A stretch of DNA of 9,623 bases from a bacterium (GTDB taxonomy: Bacteria; UBP14; UBA6098; B30-G16): NCBI GenBank assembly GCA_030620455.1, contig JAUXEQ010000043.1, positions 1-9,623 on the forward strand. Reading direction: 5' to 3'. This document shows positions 1 through 5,726 of this stretch, one piece after another. Position 1 is the first letter of the stretch; each line of letters starts with the position of its first letter. The notes below the pieces were generated by a model. The model saw nothing but the letters and a program-made list of their open reading frames with translations, did no database searches and was not told the DNA's origin. Both the position numbers and the translations under genes were made by a program.

Positions 1-117
1 AGCAATAACTGAAACCCATCTCCCAGCTCTTTCCATTAATAACTCACCCGGTATACCGTATTTTTTTATTGTAAGACTATCGAGTCTACGCATTTGTTCG
101 ATCGAACATACTCGCAT
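1..117 (-). CDS. nnr: NAD(P)H-hydrate epimerase, N-terminal 39 codons (YjeF_N; partial)
   Basis: The gene runs off the left edge, so only the N-terminus is visible. The minus strand reads MRVCSIEQMRRLDSLTIKKY and continues with the GIPGELLMERAG segment. The arrangement 'EQMR-LD--TI--YGIPG--LMERAG' is the characteristic start of the YjeF_N family, which epimerises damaged R-NAD(P)HX to the S form. In most bacteria this domain is fused to a C-terminal ADP/ATP-dependent dehydratase; whether that is so here lies outside the window. The start is fixed by a consensus AGGAGG 7 nt upstream. The family call rests on a short but distinctive segment. The protein would act in the cytoplasm in metabolite repair. 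Confidence 0.82.
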   Translation of the reverse strand, partial: MRVCSIEQMRRLDSLTIKKYGIPGELLMERAGRWVSVIA

Positions 118-258
118 ATAAAATCCTCCTTATATTTTAGAAATTAATCAAAAAACTTGGTAATTTCCATTTAAATATAGATTTCCAGAAATAGACAATG
201 GCTAAAATGTGATAATTGAAGTATAAAAAGACACCGCAAAGTTCCATCAATAACTCAC
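31..258. repeat. 17-nt near-exact direct repeat, copies at 31-47 and 242-258
   Basis: TTCCATTAATAACTCAC at 31-47 recurs as TTCCATCAATAACTCAC at 242-258, 16 of 17 bases identical and in the same orientation. The left copy lies inside the epimerase gene, where its complement encodes the GELLME segment. The right copy lies in the non-coding stretch downstream of the small membrane protein gene. The flanks do not match. It may be a duplicated fragment, a dispersed short repeat or chance in AT-rich DNA. Apart from this repeat and the nnr SD, I see no gene or clear terminator in 131-358. Confidence 0.45.
125..130 (-). promoter_or_regulatory. Shine-Dalgarno site of nnr
   Basis: On the minus strand a full AGGAGG lies 7 nt before the ATG at 117. 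It confirms the start of the truncated epimerase gene and shows that this organism uses canonical anti-SD pairing, which makes the SD-less genes elsewhere in the window noticeable. Confidence 0.8.
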
Positions 259-358
259 TACGCCTGATCTGAGGTGAATTGACTATTAATTAAATTACTT
301 GTGAATAGGATGAATTATTTTAAAAAAGATCTCTCTATAGGAAAGTGCAAAAAGTTAT

Positions 359-673
359 TTATTTTTCAGTTTTTACATCTTGGTATATCTGCCAAACAGC
401 CCATAGAATTGAGAAAGTAGCTATAAAAAATATAATGTAAAGTAGGTCTGGATATATCTTTTGATGGAGTAAATTTAAAACATCATAAAGAACATATATT
501 GCAAATGTCAACATTATGCCCCAACCGTATTTTTTACTCTTTTTGGTAGCAATTTTAAAACCAGTTAAAACGATTGCTAATTTCATTATTATTGAAATTA
601 CATGTAATAATCCCAAAATTATCCCCATTTCGAAATAAGTGTAATTTGTAGAATTTTCTTCAATACTCCACAT
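359..673 (-). CDS. small three-helix membrane protein, unknown function
   Basis: The 104-residue product has three hydrophobic stretches at about residues 17-39, 51-69 and 76-97, separated by a basic loop (KIATKKSKKYG, 40-50) and a short polar loop (LHQKIYP). The C-terminus is polar (QDVKTEK). The positive loop after the first helix suggests it faces the cytoplasm. I recognise no family. There is no convincing SD upstream of the ATG at 673 or of the in-frame ATG at codon 16, which lowers confidence in the exact start, although the clean alternation of helices and charged loops argues for a real protein. It stands alone: 241 nt from the epimerase start and divergent from the radical SAM gene, with 187 nt between. 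No terminator is clear after its stop. Confidence 0.6.
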   Translation of the reverse strand: MWSIEENSTNYTYFEMGIILGLLHVISIIMKLAIVLTGFKIATKKSKKYGWGIMLTFAIYVLYDVLNLLHQKIYPDLLYIIFFIATFSILWAVWQIYQDVKTEK

Positions 674-776
674 ACATTAATAACTAATTAATTAAAGGAT
701 TTCAAGTTTAAGTTTCAAATTAAGCATAGATCACTCGAATTCTTTTAATATCCTTTGATTATCATGAATTGCTGAA

Positions 777-802
777 TTGATTATTTTAGAGAAGAATATA
801 AT
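777..802 (+). promoter_or_regulatory. possible promoter of the radical SAM gene
   Basis: A perfect TATAAT lies at 797-802, 58 nt upstream of the ATG at 861. The only TTGA-type hexamer nearby, TTGATT at 777-782, leaves a 14-nt spacer, too short for a standard sigma-70 promoter. The -10 match may be chance in such AT-rich sequence. Confidence 0.22.
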
Positions 803-860
803 TTAGACATTAGACTATTAACTATTATTTTCAGGAACGCAAAATTTCAAGAGGAAATAA

Positions 861-1982
861 ATGAATATTGCCAAGCTAAGAAGCCTATCAAGAATTGCTA
901 TAGAAAAAATTACAAGTAGAGTTATGCTTAAAAAAGGAATGAAAGACGGTATAGCCCGAAGACCACCACAGGTTGTTTATTGGATTCAACATACAGCATG
1001 CAATCTTAGCTGTCCCATGTGCAATGTACCTGCTATGCCAATGAAAATTGAAAGACCATCATGGATTTCCACTGAAAGAATGATAGAAATCGTCGAAGAA
1101 CTTGCAGATATGGGTGTACCAAACTTGGGTGTTTCAGGCGGTGAACCAATAATAGATCCGGAAAGACTTTTTGCAGTATTGGAAGCAGCTGGCAAAAGAC
1201 ACATGTACATTCACTTCGGCACTAATGGTTTGCTAATGACCGAAGACATCTTGAGAAGATTTGACTCGATTGGGGTAGGTCATATATCGCTTTCTGCAGA
1301 TGGCATAGGTGAGATTCACGATAAAGTTCGGGGAAGAAAAGGATGCTGGGAAAATGGCGTTATTAAGACCATAAGAATTTTCGAAAAAGTTAAACCAAAA
1401 AACATAAACTTAAAAATCAATACTGTCATCTCGGATGAGAATCTCGAGGGTCTTCCTGAACTTGTAGAGTTTATGGCAAAAAAAAAATACGTAGTCTTCC
1501 TGCAACCCTTCGATCCTTGTGCATATGAATTTCTGACAAAACACAAGGATGCAAATGTCGCACACCAAAAATTTCCCCAGTGGATACCACCTGATAGATT
1601 TAGACTTCTTGAGGAAGTTATAGATGAAATAATGTCGATAGAAAGGAAATATCCGGGAACACTTCTCAACGATGAAGAACATCTGAAAGCTACAAAACGT
1701 TATTTCACTTTCAATCTTTTTGATAAACCGCAAACCTGCACATTGGGTTTCAGAAATCTCTGGATTAGGTCTAATGGAGATGTAGGATTTTGCATTTACG
1801 GATATATAGGAAATCTGAAGCACCAATCCGTGACAGAATTGTGGAATTCCGAGAAAATGATCGCTGCTCGAAAAAAAATGTTAAAATGTCAATTCGTATG
1901 TCTTTCGGGTTGTATGTTCGATCCTTCGCTGTTCTCACTTATAATAAAAGGATTAAAAACAGCGAAAAAATTACTTAAATAA
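861..1982 (+). CDS. radical SAM protein with C-terminal SPASM-like cysteine cluster
   Basis: The 373-residue protein has the radical SAM signature CNLSCPMC (C47, C51, C54), which holds the [4Fe-4S] cluster that cleaves S-adenosylmethionine, and the SAM-binding GGEP at 93-96. The C-terminal third has a SPASM/twitch-like arrangement: C293 and C311 frame an 'IRSNGDVGFC' turn, and a C343-xxx-C347-xxx-C351 cluster follows; these probably bind at least one auxiliary cluster. Such proteins modify peptides or act on lipids and cofactors; no substrate can be read here. No small precursor peptide gene was seen beside it. GAGG at 851-854 supports the ATG at 861. A run of ten A residues (1478-1487) encodes three lysines in mid-gene. 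The methyltransferase gene follows after 138 nt on the same strand and may share a pathway, but the gap is too long to assume an operon. Confidence 0.88.
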   Translation: MNIAKLRSLSRIAIEKITSRVMLKKGMKDGIARRPPQVVYWIQHTACNLSCPMCNVPAMPMKIERPSWISTERMIEIVEELADMGVPNLGVSGGEPIIDPERLFAVLEAAGKRHMYIHFGTNGLLMTEDILRRFDSIGVGHISLSADGIGEIHDKVRGRKGCWENGVIKTIRIFEKVKPKNINLKINTVISDENLEGLPELVEFMAKKKYVVFLQPFDPCAYEFLTKHKDANVAHQKFPQWIPPDRFRLLEEVIDEIMSIERKYPGTLLNDEEHLKATKRYFTFNLFDKPQTCTLGFRNLWIRSNGDVGFCIYGYIGNLKHQSVTELWNSEKMIAARKKMLKCQFVCLSGCMFDPSLFSLIIKGLKTAKKLLK

Positions 1983-2120
1983 CTCAAAAATATTTATGTT
2001 GTGTAAATTAAAAATCGTATGATTAATTATTGTTTTCCCAATCCTTTATAAGATCTTAACTAGATTATATGCAGCTTATGATTTATTTGACAATTTTATA
2101 ATTTATATTTTCTTAGCTCT

Positions 2121-2831
2121 ATGAACAAAGATCGCAAATATTTCGAAAAAGATTTTTATGAAGAAACCGATTACTTCTCACGGAATGTCGATGTTTTAGC
2201 CAACCTTAATAGTCGCTTTCAAAAGTATAGAATATCTACAGTGTTTTCAATCTACAATCCAAGACCAGATGAAGTTGTTTTGGACATAGGAACAGGCTGG
2301 GGAACATTTCCGTTTGCTCTATCCGGTAAAGTTAAAAAAGTTATTGGATTAGATATCGCTGAGAAGAGCATAGAATTCTGCAAAAGAATTGCCGAAGAGC
2401 GAAATATAAAAGATATCGAGTTTGTTGTCGCTGATGCACGAAACACCAATATGCCCGAGAATAGCATCGACACAATAATTTGCGCCGATCTGTTTGAGCA
2501 TTTATATCCAGATATTTATATGGACATAATAAAGGAAGCTCTTCGAATTCTGACTCCTGGTGGAAGATTCATAATCTGGACTCCAAACCCAGGGCATATT
2601 ATCGAAATCTTTAAACGACGGAATATTATATTCAAACGTGATCCAGCACATGTGGACTACAAGACAATGCCATATTTAAAGAAAACACTTCATGAAGTTG
2701 GATTCGAAATAGAAAAGGTCGGATATAGCGCTTCCCATACGCCGATTCTCAATATATTCGAGCGTATTTTCAAGTCTATTTGTCCGCTTCTGCGACGAAG
2801 ACATGAAGTGCTTGCGCGAAAACCGAAATAG
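2121..2831 (+). CDS. class I SAM-dependent methyltransferase
   Basis: The 236-residue protein has the Rossmann-like methyltransferase motifs in order: motif I VLDIGTGWG (53-61, SAM binding), the acidic end of strand 2 in GLDIA (D78, ribose contact), ADARN (104-108, adenine side), DTIICADLFEHL (117-128) and LTPGG (144-148). This resembles the Methyltransf_11/25 type acting on small molecules, lipids or sugars. The DNA-methylase tetrapeptide (D/N/S)PP(Y/F/W) is absent. The basic C-terminal tail (LLRRRHEVLARKPK) and the segment before it could contact a membrane or an anionic substrate; that is inference. No SD precedes the ATG at 2121, so initiation may be weak or leaderless. It follows the radical SAM gene by 138 nt on the same strand. 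Substrate unknown. Confidence 0.85.
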   Translation: MNKDRKYFEKDFYEETDYFSRNVDVLANLNSRFQKYRISTVFSIYNPRPDEVVLDIGTGWGTFPFALSGKVKKVIGLDIAEKSIEFCKRIAEERNIKDIEFVVADARNTNMPENSIDTIICADLFEHLYPDIYMDIIKEALRILTPGGRFIIWTPNPGHIIEIFKRRNIIFKRDPAHVDYKTMPYLKKTLHEVGFEIEKVGYSASHTPILNIFERIFKSICPLLRRRHEVLARKPK

Positions 2832-2942
2832 AGAAATTATCGATTCATTAATATTTGAAAAAAATTGCTTAACACTCTTTATTTACTAAATTAATTACCC
2901 AATAATCCGTGGAAAATTTAAAAATCAAAGAGAGGTGAGAAC

Positions 2943-3836
2943 ATGAAATTGTTCTATATTATGTCAATATTTTTGCTTGCAGTAAGTCTAATTCTTACCG
3001 GGTGCTCCAGCAAAGACGATAACAATGATAATATAACAGAGAAAACAATCGGCGCTTTGGGTGGCACAATAGAGATATCCGGTGATGTAAGCTTGTATGT
3101 ACCTGCAAGTGCCTTGTCAGAAAATGTGGATTTTAAAATCGAAAGAAATTCCTCACCAGCGCCAATTGGAAGTAAAATTATGATATTAGACGATAGCTAT
3201 ATAATATCACCGGATGGAACAAATTTCTCTTTACCAGCAACGATAACAATCTACTATAACGAATCAGAATTGGGCTCCGCAAGCGAATCGGATATCGTAA
3301 TCTATTCAGATACTGGCAGCGGATGGTCTCGATTAACAACAACAGTTAACAACGACGATAACAGAGCTTCAGCCTTGGTGTATCATTTGTCGGAATTCTG
3401 TGCGGCTGTCGATACAAGTTCTGATATAATTATTGGACCTAACGGTGGTTATTTTTGGGTAACCAACGTATTAGTATTTGATATTCCAAGAGGTGCTTTA
3501 AGCGAAAATGTGGAATTCATCTTAGCTTGGACAACTTCTCCAGCCCCAATTGGCGGAAACGCAGTCTTCGTTTCTGCTCCTATTACAATAGGTCCTTCTG
3601 GAACCAATTTCGCTTTACCAGCAACTATAAGATTGAACTACAATGAGGACTATTTAAGAGGAGGAAACGAAGCTGATATAAAAGTTTACATCGACTCAGG
3701 CCCAGGTTGGATCCCATTAATAACAACTGTGGACATAGATTCCAATATTGCATCTGCGATGGTAAATCATCTTTCCGATTTCGTTACGGCAGTTGATACA
3801 CCAACAACCACCGAAGTTAGTATTTATGCATACTAG
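2943..3836 (+). CDS. lipoprotein with two tandem ZU5-like domains
   Basis: The 297-residue product begins with a lipoprotein signal peptide: a lysine, a hydrophobic core and the lipobox LTGC, with the lipidated cysteine at C21. A Ser/Asp/Asn-rich linker (22-31) follows. Two copies of a beta-rich domain fill the rest, at about residues 34-158 and 162-286. Each shows 'IG--GG', 'P--AL', 'SPAPIG', 'P-GTNF--PATI', 'YNE', 'DI-(I/V)Y-D-G-GW', 'TTV' and 'HLS-F--AVDT'. This pattern matches ZU5-like domains as I know them from memory; no profile search was possible. The protein should be anchored to a membrane facing outward. An AGAGGTGA SD at 2931-2938 fixes the start. The AIPR gene begins 33 nt after the stop, close enough for co-transcription. 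Its first domain is strikingly similar to the domain of the lipoprotein at 5727. Confidence 0.85.
   Translation: MKLFYIMSIFLLAVSLILTGCSSKDDNNDNITEKTIGALGGTIEISGDVSLYVPASALSENVDFKIERNSSPAPIGSKIMILDDSYIISPDGTNFSLPATITIYYNESELGSASESDIVIYSDTGSGWSRLTTTVNNDDNRASALVYHLSEFCAAVDTSSDIIIGPNGGYFWVTNVLVFDIPRGALSENVEFILAWTTSPAPIGGNAVFVSAPITIGPSGTNFALPATIRLNYNEDYLRGGNEADIKVYIDSGPGWIPLITTVDIDSNIASAMVNHLSDFVTAVDTPTTTEVSIYAY
3042..3800 (+). repeat. internal duplication: two ZU5-like domains in one lipoprotein
   Basis: Repeat unit 1 lies at 3042-3416 and unit 2 at 3426-3800. The best shared blocks are 'SPAPIG', 'GTNF-LPATI', 'YNE', 'GW', 'TTV' and 'HLS-F--AVDT'. Unit 1 is closer to the single domain in the downstream lipoprotein (about 69 of 126 residues identical in an ungapped hand alignment) than unit 2 appears to be, suggesting unit 2 diverged more. 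Confidence 0.75.
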
Positions 3837-3869
3837 TTGTTCAACGTGGCTTAAAATGGAGGTAAAAAC

Positions 3870-5615
3870 ATGTATGAAAAAATAAAAGAAGAGATAAAAC
3901 AGACTTATTATCAGCAAAATTTCAGCAACGATGGACAAAAATTTGTTGCATGGTATTTGAGAAACATACACCTAAGAGATCCAAATCAGGCAAAATATGA
4001 CATAACAGATGGTGCTGACGATAAACAGATTGATGCTATTGTAGTAGATGATAACTCATCGGGTGTTTATATTATTCAAGGAAAATTCATTGGTGCTAAT
4101 AGCATAGATGCTGAACCTCTCCGTGAAATTTTATCATCTTGGGTACAGTTAAAGAATCTCGTTAAATTACAAGAAGGAGGCAATGAGAAATTAAAACAAA
4201 GATTGGTAGATGTCTCTAATGCATTGGACGATGAATATGAAGTTGTTTTTGAGTTGATAACCACTGCAAACTTAACAGAATCAGCACTTAAAGATCTTAA
4301 AATATTTCAAGAAGAACTTGCAAAAAATGAAGAGCTAAGAGCTTCTTTAAACATAGTAGATAATGAAGAATTAAAAAGAAGATATGATTTAGCACTAGAA
4401 TGTGAGAGTCCTGCGATTAATTTTACATTAGAGTTAGAACCGAATAAGTATGTTTCAATGGAAGTAGCTGGAACACAGGTTATAACTGCAGCCATTCCAT
4501 TGAAGGAATGTATAAAATTTCCCGGTATAAAAAATGGCACGCTATTTCGAAAAAATGTGAGACAATCTTTGGGGTTAAATAATAGAGTTAATAAGAGTAT
4601 TAAATCCACAATATATAGTGATAGACACCGAGATTTTTTCTTTTACCATAATGGAATTACTGCAATATGTAACAAAATGGAATTAGATATTAATACCTTA
4701 CATCTGAATAAATTCAGTGTGGTTAATGGTTGTCAATCACTGAATACAATTTTATCATGTAGCGAAAGAGTGAAAAATCTTGAAGATACATACATAATGT
4801 TTAGATTTTATGAAATACCTCAAAGAGATAGAGCTGACAAAATTAGTATTTCAACTAATTTTCAAACAGCAGTTAAACCGAGAGATTTAAGAAGTAATGA
4901 TAAAAGGGTATTGAGTATTAAAAAACGGTTTGAGCAAAAATATCCTTCCGGTTATTTTATCACAAAACGTGGGGAAATTACACCTGCTGATAAAGACAAA
5001 GGCTTTATTTTAGATTTAGTTGATTTTGGTAAGTATTTAATTTCATGGCATTCTCAAAGACCTAATATAGCCTATAGTGAAACAAAGATATTTGACAAAT
5101 ACTTTGAGCAATTATTTAAAAAGGATTACTCTCCTGAAAAAGCTCAAGCTTTAAATATCTGGATGAAATCAGTAGGGTTAAAATGGATAAAAGACAATCC
5201 GTTGGGACTAAATGAAAGTTTATTAGCTATGCGTGCATATGCACCATATCACCACTTATATGCTATTTCAGTTTGTTTTGGGGTTTCTAATTCAATGCCA
5301 ACTGAAAGTGTTCCTAATCCCTATATTTCTTTAACAAAGGCAAAAGAAAATAACTTGGTTGATCAAATTGTAGATTTAGCAGGTCGTTCATTGAATTTCG
5401 CATTAGAATCTGCAGCAAATGAACCACAACCTGCTAATAGAGTATTTAGTCCTCAAAATTGGATAAAGACAAAATCTTGCTTAGCTGGAATTAGGGCAGC
5501 AGTGAGTCAAAGTTTAAATATGTTGCCAATGATGAATGCAGAATTTGCTAAAACAATAAAACAAGGCCTTAAAATGGAAAGAGAAGATTTTGAAGCAAGA
5601 TGGACAGCAGATTGA
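3870..5615 (+). CDS. AIPR-family protein (abortive infection/phage resistance) with nuclease-like N-terminus
   Basis: The 581-residue protein carries AIPR family hallmarks: 'FFFYHNGITAIC' (256-267), 'VVNGCQS' (284-290) and 'ISTNFQTAVKPRDLRSND' (327-344). The N-terminal region has 'DGADDKQIDAI' (47-57) and 'YIIQGKF' (67-73). D55 followed by Q70-x-K72 resembles the D...(E/Q)xK core of PD-(D/E)XK nucleases, as in Mrr-like N-termini of this family; this is motif reading, not a structural match. There is no signal peptide or membrane segment, so it should be cytoplasmic. GGAGG at 3858-3862 sets the start. The gene is markedly more AT-rich than its neighbours: five 60-nt lines give 25-35% G+C, against 38-48% in sampled lipoprotein lines. 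That suggests recent acquisition. No methylase, helicase or ATPase partner is adjacent. Known members are linked to phage resistance, but the activity of this one is inferred. It ends with TGA directly followed by TAG. Confidence 0.82.
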   Translation: MYEKIKEEIKQTYYQQNFSNDGQKFVAWYLRNIHLRDPNQAKYDITDGADDKQIDAIVVDDNSSGVYIIQGKFIGANSIDAEPLREILSSWVQLKNLVKLQEGGNEKLKQRLVDVSNALDDEYEVVFELITTANLTESALKDLKIFQEELAKNEELRASLNIVDNEELKRRYDLALECESPAINFTLELEPNKYVSMEVAGTQVITAAIPLKECIKFPGIKNGTLFRKNVRQSLGLNNRVNKSIKSTIYSDRHRDFFFYHNGITAICNKMELDINTLHLNKFSVVNGCQSLNTILSCSERVKNLEDTYIMFRFYEIPQRDRADKISISTNFQTAVKPRDLRSNDKRVLSIKKRFEQKYPSGYFITKRGEITPADKDKGFILDLVDFGKYLISWHSQRPNIAYSETKIFDKYFEQLFKKDYSPEKAQALNIWMKSVGLKWIKDNPLGLNESLLAMRAYAPYHHLYAISVCFGVSNSMPTESVPNPYISLTKAKENNLVDQIVDLAGRSLNFALESAANEPQPANRVFSPQNWIKTKSCLAGIRAAVSQSLNMLPMMNAEFAKTIKQGLKMEREDFEARWTAD

Positions 5616-5638
5616 TAGGCACTCTACCTAAAACACAA

Positions 5639-5703
5639 CGTATACATTTCCGACCATCGTCATACGTCCATATTGTCGTATATGTTAGGAAAGTTGGTCG
5701 AAA
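5639..5703. repeat. nested inverted repeats between the AIPR gene and the second lipoprotein
   Basis: CGACCA at 5651-5656 pairs with TGGTCG at 5695-5700; the match extends outward to TTT (5647-5649) and AAA (5701-5703) with one bulged C. Inside it, ATACG (5662-5666) pairs with CGTAT (5677-5681), and a further CGTAT starts at 5639. No T-tract follows, so it is not a typical terminator. It sits just upstream of the AAGGAGG of the next gene, where an operator or an mRNA leader structure would lie. Confidence 0.4.
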
Positions 5704-5714
5704 CAAAAAACCAA

Positions 5715-5721
5715 AAGGAGG
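5715..5721 (+). promoter_or_regulatory. Shine-Dalgarno site deciding the lipoprotein start
   Basis: AAGGAGG ends 5 nt before the ATG at 5727. The earlier in-frame ATG at 5673 lies upstream of it and would bury the signal peptide behind 18 extra charged residues, so 5727 is the start. Confidence 0.85.
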
Positions 5722-5726
5722 AAATA

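Noticed and set aside
986..1826. Open frames on the minus strand within the radical SAM gene.
   Set aside because: They oppose a gene with complete motifs and show no domain, SD or protein-like pattern.
2087..2102. TTGACA followed by TATAAT upstream of the methyltransferase.
   Set aside because: Both hexamers are perfect, but only 4 nt separate them, so they cannot form a sigma-70 promoter together.
2121..2831. Methyltransferase as the protective partner of the AIPR nuclease-like protein (restriction-modification pair).
   Set aside because: It lacks the DNA-methylase catalytic tetrapeptide and target-recognition region, is of small-molecule type, and is separated from the AIPR gene by a lipoprotein gene.
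3837..5645. CAACGT present on both sides of the AIPR gene as a possible target-site duplication.
   Set aside because: Only six bases match, the flanks differ, and there is no transposase or terminal inverted repeat.
5673..5726. Longer start for the second lipoprotein.
   Set aside because: It has no SD and would place 18 charged/polar residues before the signal peptide; the AAGGAGG at 5715-5721 clearly serves the ATG at 5727.
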